Assembly (NCBI GenBank): GCA_028692205.1
Contig: JAQUXV010000106.1
Location: 1-8,173 of the forward strand
DNA: 8,173 nucleotides
DNA from: Eubacteriales bacterium
GTDB taxonomy: Bacteria; Bacillota_A; Clostridia; Christensenellales; Aristaeellaceae
Reading direction: 5' to 3'
Shown: positions 1-6,759 of the stretch, one piece after another
How the letters are laid out: the number at the start of each line of letters is the position of its first letter
How positions within the stretch are numbered: position 1 is the first letter of the stretch
Translations under genes and position numbers: made by a program
Notes under the pieces: model-generated
Seen by the model: only the letters and a program-made list of their open reading frames with translations
Told to the model about the DNA's origin: nothing
Database searches by the model: none

Positions 1-599
1 CGCCCAGCTACGGCAAGCCCCTCTCCGTGCCGCAGGGCGTGATCGGGCTGATGACCCGCTTCGGTATGGACGTGGTGCTGGCGCATCCCGAAGGCTACGA
101 AGTGATGCCGGAGGTGGAGGCTGTGGCTGCCCGCAACGCCCAAATCGGTGGCGGCAGCTACAAGCGCGTCGCAAGCATGGACGAGGCTTTCAAGGATGCG
201 GATATCGTGTATCCCAAGAGCTGGGCGAGCTTCTCGGCCATGGAACGCCGCACCGCGCTGTACGGCCGTGGCGACACCGACGGCATCAAGGCGCTGGAAA
301 AAGAACTGCTGGCTGAAAACGCCAAACACAAGGATTGGGAATGCACCGAGGAGCGCATGAAGCTCACCAAAGGCGGCGAGGGGCTGTACCTGCATTGCCT
401 GCCCGCGGATATCAGCGGCGTAAGCTGCAAGGAAGGCGAAGTTGCCGCTACGGTGTTCGACCGCTACCGCGATCCGCTCTACCGGCAGGCGTCCTTCAAA
501 CCTTATATCATCGCTTCGATGATTTTCCTGGCCAAGGTGAAGAACCCCGTTGAAACCCTTGCCGCCATGGGCGCGCAGAAACGCCGCCTGTATGAATAA
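1..599 (+). CDS. ygeW: Knotted carbamoyltransferase YgeW (5'-truncated by window edge)
   Basis: This is the C-terminal half of an aspartate/ornithine carbamoyltransferase-fold protein. The reading frame is open from base 3, giving 198 residues of an expected 390-400. The sequence begins with SYGKPLSVPQG, a segment typical of the YgeW subgroup, and continues with MDVVLAHPEGYEV in the second-substrate domain. The family motif HCLPADISGVSC (bases 393-428) contains the HCLP signature that helps bind carbamoyl phosphate in ornithine carbamoyltransferases. The N-terminal carbamoyl-phosphate domain with its STRT-type motif lies upstream of the window. Members of this subgroup transfer, or in reverse phosphorolyse, a carbamoyl group, but the physiological partner substrate is not established. 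Only 22 bases separate its stop from the carbamate kinase gene, so the two enzymes probably work in sequence, turning a ureido compound into carbamoyl phosphate and then ATP. Family call is firm; substrate and direction are inferred. Confidence 0.92.
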   Translation, partial: PSYGKPLSVPQGVIGLMTRFGMDVVLAHPEGYEVMPEVEAVAARNAQIGGGSYKRVASMDEAFKDADIVYPKSWASFSAMERRTALYGRGDTDGIKALEKELLAENAKHKDWECTEERMKLTKGGEGLYLHCLPADISGVSCKEGEVAATVFDRYRDPLYRQASFKPYIIASMIFLAKVKNPVETLAAMGAQKRRLYE

Positions 600-610
600 G
601 AAAGCCTTCT

Positions 611-616
611 GAGGTG
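611..616 (+). promoter_or_regulatory. Ribosome binding site of carbamate kinase gene
   Basis: GAGGTG lies 5 bases before the ATG at 622, within the 22-base gap after ygeW. It supports that start; the residues MQRTGKRLVIALGGNAL then lead straight into the conserved N-terminal kinase motif. Confidence 0.7.
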
Positions 617-621
617 AGCAT

Positions 622-1560
622 ATGCAACGGACAGGTAAACGTCTGGTAATCGCGCTGGGCGGCAACGCCCTTGGGAGGACCCTGCCCGAGCAGATGGCGG
701 CGGTGAAGCTGACCGCGAAAGCGATCGCCGATCTGGTGGAGGACGGGCACGAGATCATCCTTTCCCACGGCAACGGGCCGCAGGTGGGCATGCTGCAAAC
801 CGCGATGGCGGAGTATGCCAACAAGCATCAGGAGCCGCCCGCGCCGCTTTCCGTGTGCGTGGCGATGAGCCAGGGCTACATCGGTTACGACCTGCAAAAC
901 GCCCTGCGCGAGGAGCTGATTGACCGCGGTATCCACAAGGCGGTTTCCACCGTGCTTACGCAGGTGCGCGTGGACCCGGACGACCCTGCCTTTTTGAAGC
1001 CTACAAAGCCGATCGGGCATTTTATGACCCGTGAGGAAATGGAAGAAAAGCTCAAGGAGAAGGACTGGACCATCATTGAGGACGCGGGACGCGGCTATCG
1101 CCGCGTGGTCGCCTCCCCCAGACCTGTGGAGATCGTGGAGATTGAGACGGTGCGCGCGCTGCTGAACGCCGGGCAGATTGTGGTTGCGGCGGGCGGCGGC
1201 GGCATCCCCGTGGTGGCGCACGGCCACCATTTAAGCGGCATCGGCGCGGTGATCGACAAGGATCTTGCCAGCGCGCTGATGGCGGAAACGCTGAATGCCG
1301 ATACGCTGATCATCCTGACGGCGGTGGAAAAAGTGGCGATCCGCTTCGGCAAGCCCGACCAGCAATGGCTGACCGACCTGCCATGCCGGGAAGCTGAGCG
1401 CTACATCGCGGACGGCGAGTTTGCCGAAGGCTCCATGAAGCCAAAGGTGCAGGCCGCCGTGGAATTTGTGCGCGGCAAGGAAGGCCGTACGGCGCTGATT
1501 ACGGAGCTGCATAAGGCGCGCGACGGCGTACAGGGTAAAACGGGCACATTGATCTATTGA
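622..1560 (+). CDS. arcC: Carbamate kinase (ArcC/YqeA type)
   Basis: Carbamate kinase catalyses carbamoyl phosphate + ADP to carbamate + ATP in the cytoplasm; carbamate then breaks down to ammonia and CO2. The protein has 312 residues, the usual family length, so it is complete. Visible amino-acid-kinase motifs are ALGGNAL (11-17), SHGNGPQVG (48-56), RVVASPRP (161-168), the glycine loop GGGGIPV (191-197), IDKDLAS (211-217) and GSMKPKV (270-276). The last carries lysine where arginine-deiminase pathway kinases often have glycine. No arginine deiminase is visible, and the neighbour is a YgeW-type carbamoyltransferase, so this copy most likely belongs to purine or ureide catabolism and yields ATP by substrate-level phosphorylation. 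The E. coli counterpart in the same setting is called yqeA. Function is firm; the pathway is inferred from context. Confidence 0.95.
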   Translation: MQRTGKRLVIALGGNALGRTLPEQMAAVKLTAKAIADLVEDGHEIILSHGNGPQVGMLQTAMAEYANKHQEPPAPLSVCVAMSQGYIGYDLQNALREELIDRGIHKAVSTVLTQVRVDPDDPAFLKPTKPIGHFMTREEMEEKLKEKDWTIIEDAGRGYRRVVASPRPVEIVEIETVRALLNAGQIVVAAGGGGIPVVAHGHHLSGIGAVIDKDLASALMAETLNADTLIILTAVEKVAIRFGKPDQQWLTDLPCREAERYIADGEFAEGSMKPKVQAAVEFVRGKEGRTALITELHKARDGVQGKTGTLIY

Positions 1561-1604
1561 TCGATATCAAACAAGAGAACTGAACAGCGGGGCGACCCGG
1601 GAAA

Positions 1605-1610
1605 GCGAGG
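1605..1610 (+). promoter_or_regulatory. Weak ribosome binding site of mocA-like gene
   Basis: GCGAGG lies 5 bases before the ATG at 1616. It is a weaker match than the sites of the neighbouring genes. It sits at the end of a 55-base gap in which I see no terminator and no convincing promoter, so the gene is probably cotranscribed with the kinase. Confidence 0.45.
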
Positions 1611-1615
1611 CGCGT

Positions 1616-2200
1616 ATGACCATCGGCTGTGTGATTCTGGCATCCGGCGAAAGCGTACGGTTTGGAAGCAATAAACTGCTTACCGGTTTCTGCGGCAGCC
1701 CGCTGCTGGGGTGGCTGCTGGACACGTTGCCGGAGGGGCTGCAATCCATCGTGGTCACGCGCAGCCCCGCGGTGCGCGATCTGGCGCACGAACGCGGATA
1801 TCGCTGCCTTTTGCATAAGGAGCCGGAAGTGCGCGACACCATTCGCCTTGGGTTGATGGCGCTGGGCGGCACGGACGGCTGCCTGTTTTGTGTGGGCGAC
1901 CAGCCGCTGCTAACCCGTGAAACGGTTCAAAAGGTGGTTCGGGCTTTTCAGGCGGAGCCGGAGCATATTGTGCGCGCGGCGTTCGGAAAGCGGGAGGGAA
2001 ACCCCGCGCTGTTTCCCGCGTCGCTGTACGGCGAGCTTTCCTCTCTCGCGGAGGGAGAAGCGGGCGTAACGGTAATCCACCGACACCCGGAGCTTGTGCG
2101 CACCGTGCAGGCAGCTTTTTCCGAAGAACTGACCGACGCGGACACCCCGGAAACCCTGCTGGCGCTGGAAGCCCTGAAATACCAGATGATGAAGGAGTGA
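1616..2200 (+). CDS. mocA: Molybdenum cofactor cytidylyltransferase-like NTP transferase (MocA/YgfJ family)
   Basis: This is a MobA-like nucleotidyltransferase of 194 residues, close to the usual length of the MocA/YgfJ group. That group adds CMP to molybdopterin cofactor to form the dinucleotide used by xanthine-dehydrogenase-type enzymes. The nucleotide-binding motif at 8-22 reads LASGESVRFGSNKLL, with the usual Arg15 and Lys20; Ser10 replaces the more common Ala or Gly. CVGDQPLL (92-99) holds the metal-binding Asp95. GNPALFP (128-134) and DADTPE (174-179) match the cofactor-site and C-terminal motifs of the family. The segment around 148-155 reads GEAGVTVI rather than the GAR-type loop common in MobA relatives. 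Its position beside ssnA, ygfK and a molybdenum hydroxylase gene supports service to that hydroxylase. Whether it uses CTP rather than GTP is taken from the family, not seen directly. Confidence 0.85.
   Translation: MTIGCVILASGESVRFGSNKLLTGFCGSPLLGWLLDTLPEGLQSIVVTRSPAVRDLAHERGYRCLLHKEPEVRDTIRLGLMALGGTDGCLFCVGDQPLLTRETVQKVVRAFQAEPEHIVRAAFGKREGNPALFPASLYGELSSLAEGEAGVTVIHRHPELVRTVQAAFSEELTDADTPETLLALEALKYQMMKE
2192..2197 (+). promoter_or_regulatory. Ribosome binding site of ssnA inside the end of mocA
   Basis: AAGGAG overlaps the last codons of the mocA-like gene and lies 9 bases before the ATG at 2207. Only six bases separate the mocA stop from this start, so translation of the two genes is probably coupled. 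Confidence 0.75.
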
Positions 2201-2206
2201 CCCGTT

Positions 2207-3538
2207 ATGCTGCTGCTGGGCAACGGCCGCGTGATTACGCGCGATGAGCAGAACCCCTTTCTGTCGGACGGATGCGTCGCCATGGACGGCGATACCATCG
2301 TGGAAGTTGGCGATACGGCGCTGTTGAGGGGCAGTTATCCCGGCGCGGAATTTGTGGATGCGCACGGCGGCGTGATTATGCCGGGGATGATTAACGCGCA
2401 CGAGCATATTTATTCGGCGTTTGCCCGCGGTATCAACATCCGGGGCTATGCGCCCAGGGGCTTTCTGGATATTCTGGATGGCCTGTGGTGGACGCTGGAC
2501 CGGCATCTGCTGTTGAAGGATACGCGCGCCAGCGCCGACGCGACTATGATCGATTGCATTGAAAATGGCGTGACGACGGTGTTCGACCATCACGCCAGCT
2601 ACGGCGAAATTGAAGGCAGTCTGTTCGCTATCGCCGACAGCGCCCGGCAGTACGGCCTGCGCGTGAACCTGTGCTATGAGGTGAGCGACCGGGACGGCGA
2701 GGAAAAGATGCGCGAGGGCGTACGGGAGAACGCGGAATTTATCCGCTACGCGCGGCAGGACGGCGCAGGCATGGTGGCCGGGCTTTTCGGCCTGCACGCG
2801 CAGTTCACCCTGTCCGACGCGACGCTCGCCTATTGCCGCGAGCAGGCGCCGGAGGGCGCGGGCTTCCACATTCACGTGGCCGAGGGCATCGAGGATGTGT
2901 ACGCCTGTCTGAAAGAGCACGGTAAACGGCCGGTGTTCCGCCTGCACGACTTCGGCATTCTGGGGGAAAACACCCTCTGCGGGCACTGCACGCACGTAAG
3001 CGAGGCCGAAATCGACCTGTTGCTGGAAACCAACACCAACGTAGCCCACAACCCCGAAAGCAATATGGGCAACGCCATCGGCTGTCCGCCGACCATCCAC
3101 ATGCTGCACAAGGGCCTGTGTGTGGGCCTGGGCACCGACGGCTACACCAACGATATGCTGGAAAGCCTGAAAGTGGCCAAACTCCTGCACGAGCATAATT
3201 TGCATGACGCGACCACCGGCTGGGGAGAAGCCCCGCAGATGCTGTTTGAAAACAACGCGCAGCTTGCCACGAAGATGTTCGGCCGGGAGATCGGCGTGCT
3301 GAAACCCGGCGCGGCGGCGGATGTGATCGCGTTGGATTATACGCCGCTTACGCCCATGAACGCCGGAAACCTTGGTGGCCATGTGCTTTTCGGCATGAGC
3401 GGACGCAGTGTAATCCATACGGTGATCGCCGGCAAAGTGAAGATGAAGGACCGTGTTCTGACCGAGGTGGACAAGGCCGCGGTGCTTGCCCACTGCCGCG
3501 ATACCGCCGAAGACCTGTGGAACCGCATTAATATATAA
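2207..3538 (+). CDS. ssnA: SsnA-type metal-dependent amidohydrolase
   Basis: This cytoplasmic amidohydrolase-superfamily enzyme of the ATZ/TRZ-chlorohydrolase and aminohydrolase branch has 443 residues, the normal SsnA length. After a short beta-sandwich start, the barrel opens with PGMINAHEHIYSAF, giving metal ligands His65 and His67. FHIHVAE (220-226) supplies His223 and Glu226, CGHCTH (258-263) supplies His260, and LGTDGY (308-313) supplies Asp311. All expected metal and catalytic positions are therefore present. NPESNMGNAIG (282-292) matches the conserved segment of deaminases such as guanine deaminase. Near the C-terminus GAAADVIALDY is the strand that returns to the beta-sandwich. The true substrate of SsnA is not settled; its constant company with ygfK and xdh-type genes points to a purine or an opened purine ring. 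Family call firm, substrate unknown. Confidence 0.93.
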   Translation: MLLLGNGRVITRDEQNPFLSDGCVAMDGDTIVEVGDTALLRGSYPGAEFVDAHGGVIMPGMINAHEHIYSAFARGINIRGYAPRGFLDILDGLWWTLDRHLLLKDTRASADATMIDCIENGVTTVFDHHASYGEIEGSLFAIADSARQYGLRVNLCYEVSDRDGEEKMREGVRENAEFIRYARQDGAGMVAGLFGLHAQFTLSDATLAYCREQAPEGAGFHIHVAEGIEDVYACLKEHGKRPVFRLHDFGILGENTLCGHCTHVSEAEIDLLLETNTNVAHNPESNMGNAIGCPPTIHMLHKGLCVGLGTDGYTNDMLESLKVAKLLHEHNLHDATTGWGEAPQMLFENNAQLATKMFGREIGVLKPGAAADVIALDYTPLTPMNAGNLGGHVLFGMSGRSVIHTVIAGKVKMKDRVLTEVDKAAVLAHCRDTAEDLWNRINI

Positions 3539-3542
3539 GGAG
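3537..3542 (+). promoter_or_regulatory. Ribosome binding site of ygfK overlapping the ssnA stop codon
   Basis: AAGGAG shares its first two bases with the TAA stop of ssnA and lies 9 bases before the ATG at 3552. It selects 3552 over an in-frame ATG at 3486, which would overlap ssnA by 53 bases, has no such site, and would add 22 residues unlike the family. Confidence 0.8.
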
Positions 3543-3551
3543 CGATTCACG

Positions 3552-6521
3552 ATGAGCGACCGGATGCGACCCATCCCGTTTCCCGAATTGATGGAGCAAT
3601 TGCTGGCCGATTTCAACCGCGACCAGTCCGTGCTGGGCATTCGCGCGCCTTACCGGCATACGGGCGATAAAAAGCTGGAAATTTTCGGTGAGAAGCTGGA
3701 AACGCCTTTCGGCCCCGCGGCAGGCCCGCACACGCAGCTTGCGCAGAACCTAATCGCGGCATACGCGGGCGGCGCGCGCTTTTTTGAGCTGAAAACCGTG
3801 CAGAAAATCGACGGAGAAGATTTGCCCGTTTCCAAGCCCTGTATTCTGGCGGCGGCCGAGGGCTATAACGTGGAATGGAGCACGGAGCTGACCGTTCCGC
3901 AGGCTTTTGACGAATACGTGAAGGCGTGGTTCGCGCTGAAACTGATCGGCGAGCGCTTCGGGCTGGGCGCGGCGGACGGCTTCGTGTTCAATATGAGCGT
4001 GGGGTATGATCTGGCGGGCATCCGCACCGAGAAGATCGACCGCTTCATCGAAGGGCTCAAGGACGCGCGCAATACGCCGGTGTGGCGGGAATGCGCCGAT
4101 TGGGCCAACCGGCATCTGGGCAGCTTTCCGGGCCTGACGCAAAAGGGTGTGGACGCCATAGACGCCCATGTATGCAAAAGTATCACGCTTTCCACCCTGC
4201 ATGGCTGCCCGCCGGAGGAGATTGAGCGCATCGCCACCTATCTGATTAAGGATAAGCATCTGAACACCTTCGTAAAGTGCAATCCCACACTGCTGGGCTA
4301 CAATTTCGCCCGCCGCACGCTGGATGCGCTGGGGTATGAGGACGTCGCATTCGACGACCATCATTTTAAGGATGATCTGCAGTTAGCCGACGCCGTGCCG
4401 ATGTTTACACGGCTCATGACGCTGGCGCAGTCGCAGGGCGTCGCTTTCGGGCTGAAGCTCAGCAACACTTTCCCGGTCAATATTGCGCGCGGCGAGTTGC
4501 CGGGCGAGGAAATGTACATGAGCGGCAAGGCGCTCTGGCCGCTGACCGTTCATCTGGCCGAGATGCTGGAAAAGGCGTTCGGCGGGCAGATACGGGTAAG
4601 CTATTCCGGCGGCGCGGACGAGCACAATATCGCGGAGCTGGTTGCGTGCGGCATCTGGCCCGTCACGCTGGCGACCACGCTGCTCAAACCCGGCGGTTAC
4701 AACCGCCTGCCGCCCATCGCGCGGAAGCTTGCGGCGGCGGAGTACCGGCCCTTTACGGGTGTGGATATTGCTTTGCTCTCCGTTCTGGCGGAAAAGAGCC
4801 TGACCGATCCGCGCTATCGCCGCCCCCTGAAACCGAGCCTGCCCCGCAAGAACGATCAGGATGTGCCGCTGCTTGATTGCTCGCTCGCACCCTGCTCGGA
4901 CGCGTGTCCCATCCATCAGGATATTTCCGCGTATATGGAACTGGCCGCGCAGGGGCGCTACACCGAGGCGCTCAAGGTGATCTGCGATAAAAACGCCCTG
5001 CCTTCCATTACTGGCACTATCTGCAACCATCGATGCATGAGCGGCTGCACGCGTAACCAGTACGATACGCCCCTGCATATCCGCGACGTGAAGCTGGAAG
5101 CCGCCCAAAAGGGATACGAGCCCTATCTGGACGCGCTGGCCCCGGCGGGCGACCGCCCGGAACGAGTAGCGGTGGTCGGCGGCGGCCCGGCGGGCATGGC
5201 TGTGGCATATTTTCTGGCGCGCGCGGGCGCAAAGGTGACCATTTTTGAGGCGAAGGACGCGTTGGGCGGCCTTGTGCGCCATGTGATCCCTGAATTCCGC
5301 ATCCCCTGCGAGGCCGTCGACCGGGATGCCGCGATGCTGAAAAAGCTGGGCGTGAACATTATCCGCAATACCCGCGCCGAAACGGCACAGACGCTGCTGG
5401 AAAACGGCTTTACCCATGTGGCGCTCTGCTGCGGGGCGCAGGCGCACGGCACGCTGGGCATTCCCGGCGAGGTAAACGCGATTGCGTTTCTGGAGCAGGC
5501 GAAAAAGTACCCCGATACGCTCGTCATTGGAAAGCACATCGTCGTCGCGGGCGCGGGCGACACCGCAATGGACGCGGCGCGCGCCGCCAAGCGTGTGCCT
5601 GGCGTGGAGGATGTGACCATCGTTTACCGCCGCACCAAACGGCAGATGCCCGCCGACGAGGAGGAACTGGATCTGGCGCTGGCGGAGGACATTGCCTTTG
5701 TGGAGCTGCTCTCGCCAAAAACGCTGGAAGCCGGAACGCTGACCTGCGAAAAGATGCGGCTGGGCGACCCGGACGAAAGCGGCCGCCGCAGCCCCGAACC
5801 GACCGGCGAAACGGTCAAACTGCCCTGCGATACGCTGGTCGCCGCCGTGGGGGAAAAGCCGGATGAGGCGCAATTGTTCGAAAACGGCGTGAAGCTGACC
5901 CCCAGGGGCAGGCCCACGGCGCGCAAGCAGAGCGAGCGCGTATACGTGCTGGGCGACGCGCTGCGCGGGCCCGCGACCGTGGTGGAAGCCATTGCGGACG
6001 CGCAGGCGACGGCGGAGGACATTCTGGGTGTTCATGCGGAAGGCTGCCGCTGCGAAACCCCGGTACGGGAACTGCTTGCCCGCCGCGGCGCCATGCAGGA
6101 GCCGGGGCTGCCGGAAAACGAGTTCAACCGCTGCCTGGGCTGCGACAAGGTTTGCCTGAACTGTGTGGATGTATGCCCCAACCGCGCCAACGAAACCGTG
6201 TGGCTGGACGGAAACCCGCAGATTGTGCATATCGACGGGCGCTGCAACGAGTGCGGCAACTGCGCCACCTTCTGCCCGTACAAGAGCGCGCCGTACCTGG
6301 ATAAGCTGACTTTCTTTGCCGACGAGCAGGCTTTCCGTGACAGCCACAATCCCGGTTGGGCGATGCTGGGGGACGATATGGCGCTTATTCGCCTGAACGG
6401 AAGCGAGTTTACCGCGAAGCTGACCGACCCCGTGCTGCCTGCGGATATCGCGAAACTGATGCGGGAAACGATCAAGCAGATGCCGTGGCTGGTTGAGCCG
6501 CCCCGGATAAGCGCGGTATAA
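3552..6521 (+). CDS. ygfK: YgfK, multidomain flavin/iron-sulfur oxidoreductase (putative selenate reductase subunit)
   Basis: The protein has 989 residues; E. coli YgfK is slightly over 1,000. It starts MSDRMRPIPFPEL, the family N-terminus. Residues about 25-400 form a dihydroorotate/dihydropyrimidine-dehydrogenase-like barrel with GPAAGPHTQLAQN, LSTLHGCPPEE (Cys219) and SYSGGADE. A GltD-like module follows. Cys443, 448, 452 and Cys491, 495, 499 can hold iron-sulfur clusters. VAVVGGGPAG (539-548) is the FAD-binding start, GAGDTAMD (667-674) is the second dinucleotide (NADPH) fold, and VYVLGDALRGP closes the FAD site. The C-terminal ferredoxin part has CLGCDKVCLNCVDVCP (861-876) and CNECGNCATFCP (898-909). 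No signal peptide or membrane segment is seen, so it should be cytoplasmic. It probably moves electrons between NAD(P)H or ferredoxin and the molybdenum hydroxylase encoded next. The 'selenate reductase' name is historical and is weak evidence for that reaction. Confidence 0.94.
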   Translation: MSDRMRPIPFPELMEQLLADFNRDQSVLGIRAPYRHTGDKKLEIFGEKLETPFGPAAGPHTQLAQNLIAAYAGGARFFELKTVQKIDGEDLPVSKPCILAAAEGYNVEWSTELTVPQAFDEYVKAWFALKLIGERFGLGAADGFVFNMSVGYDLAGIRTEKIDRFIEGLKDARNTPVWRECADWANRHLGSFPGLTQKGVDAIDAHVCKSITLSTLHGCPPEEIERIATYLIKDKHLNTFVKCNPTLLGYNFARRTLDALGYEDVAFDDHHFKDDLQLADAVPMFTRLMTLAQSQGVAFGLKLSNTFPVNIARGELPGEEMYMSGKALWPLTVHLAEMLEKAFGGQIRVSYSGGADEHNIAELVACGIWPVTLATTLLKPGGYNRLPPIARKLAAAEYRPFTGVDIALLSVLAEKSLTDPRYRRPLKPSLPRKNDQDVPLLDCSLAPCSDACPIHQDISAYMELAAQGRYTEALKVICDKNALPSITGTICNHRCMSGCTRNQYDTPLHIRDVKLEAAQKGYEPYLDALAPAGDRPERVAVVGGGPAGMAVAYFLARAGAKVTIFEAKDALGGLVRHVIPEFRIPCEAVDRDAAMLKKLGVNIIRNTRAETAQTLLENGFTHVALCCGAQAHGTLGIPGEVNAIAFLEQAKKYPDTLVIGKHIVVAGAGDTAMDAARAAKRVPGVEDVTIVYRRTKRQMPADEEELDLALAEDIAFVELLSPKTLEAGTLTCEKMRLGDPDESGRRSPEPTGETVKLPCDTLVAAVGEKPDEAQLFENGVKLTPRGRPTARKQSERVYVLGDALRGPATVVEAIADAQATAEDILGVHAEGCRCETPVRELLARRGAMQEPGLPENEFNRCLGCDKVCLNCVDVCPNRANETVWLDGNPQIVHIDGRCNECGNCATFCPYKSAPYLDKLTFFADEQAFRDSHNPGWAMLGDDMALIRLNGSEFTAKLTDPVLPADIAKLMRETIKQMPWLVEPPRISAV

Positions 6522-6530
6522 ACGCCGCCG

Positions 6531-6600
6531 TGCCCTAGGGCTGCTCCGGCGTGCGTAACACGATGGAATGGATGCTTATACGGGCTGCTGCTTGGACATT
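6531..6600 (+). repeat. Tandem structured element, copy 1
   Basis: This copy matches copy 2 at 49 of 70 positions with no gaps, at an offset of exactly 84 bases. The core CGATGGAATG is identical in both. It can form a hairpin: CGTG (6550-6553), loop CGTAA, CACG (6559-6562), extended below a 2x2 internal loop by TCC (6545-6547) with GGA (6565-6567). An outer GCCC (6532-6535) can pair with GGGC (6582-6585). Function unknown; it could be a cis-acting RNA or a member of a dispersed palindromic repeat family. Confidence 0.7.
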
Positions 6601-6614
6601 TGAACGAACTTTCA

Positions 6615-6684
6615 TGCCCGCAGGCCGCTCTGCCGCTCGCAAAGCGATGGAATGGACGCTCACGCGGGCCGTCGGTTGAACATG
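6615..6684 (+). repeat. Tandem structured element, copy 2
   Basis: This is the second copy of the 84-base-period element. The same hairpin forms at the same positions: CGCT (6634-6637), loop CGCAA, AGCG (6643-6646). Two of the four pairs have changed on both sides compared with copy 1 (T-A to C-G and G-C to T-A), so pairing is kept. TCT (6629-6631) with GGA (6649-6651) keeps the lower stem with one G-T wobble. The outer stem is longer here, GCCCGC (6616-6621) with GCGGGC (6664-6669). Confidence 0.7.
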
Positions 6685-6745
6685 GGTTCCAATAATTCAA
6701 AAAATGCGATTTCGTTTTCCGATGCGCCGGAAAAGAGAACGCCCC

Positions 6746-6753
6746 GGGAGGTG
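6746..6753 (+). promoter_or_regulatory. Ribosome binding site of the xdh-type gene, supporting a GTG start
   Basis: GGGAGGTG is a strong Shine-Dalgarno match 6 bases before the GTG at 6760. It favours that GTG over the in-frame ATG at 6682, which has no such site and would add a 26-residue polar tail unlike the family N-terminus. Confidence 0.75.
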
Positions 6754-6759
6754 ACGGAA

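Larger units (their letters stand above)
6522..6759 (+). other. 238-base non-coding gap before the xdh-type gene
   Basis: This is by far the longest gap in the window; the others are 6 to 55 bases. It holds two diverged tandem copies of a roughly 70-base element (6531-6600 and 6615-6684), then an A/T-rich stretch at about 6688-6718. No intrinsic terminator is visible: a 10-base palindrome GCCCTAGGGC at 6532-6541 has no T-run after it. TTGAAC occurs at 6600-6605 and 6676-6681, but neither has a good -10 box at 16-18 bases. Its length and structure suggest a control or RNA-processing region that could uncouple xdh expression from ygfK. Confidence 0.6.

Noticed and set aside
3486..3551. In-frame upstream ATG for ygfK at 3486
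   Set aside because: It lies inside ssnA, lacks a ribosome site and adds 22 residues unlike the family; the ATG at 3552 has AAGGAG at the right distance and gives the expected N-terminus.
1910..3640. Long open frame of 576 codons on the - strand
   Set aside because: It runs antisense across the mocA-like gene and ssnA, both of which have full family motifs. The translation is rich in His, Arg, Gln and Val with no recognisable motif, as expected for the mirror of high-GC genes.
4383..6347. Long open frame of 654 codons on the - strand inside ygfK
   Set aside because: It is antisense to the FAD, NADPH and ferredoxin motifs of ygfK and shows low-complexity Arg/Ala/Gly composition and no domain.
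6523..6551. Possible intrinsic terminator after ygfK (CGCCG with CGGCG, plus palindrome GCCCTAGGGC)
   Set aside because: No T-run follows, the loop is long, and part of the sequence is better explained by the hairpin shared with repeat copy 2.
6531..6684. The two repeats as a CRISPR array
   Set aside because: Only two diverged 70-base copies exist, with 14 bases between them; repeat identity and spacing do not fit CRISPR.
6600..6704. TTGAAC boxes as a possible sigma-70 promoter for the xdh-type gene
   Set aside because: At 16-18 bases downstream there is no TATAAT-like box; the A/T-rich stretch after 6688 is suggestive only.
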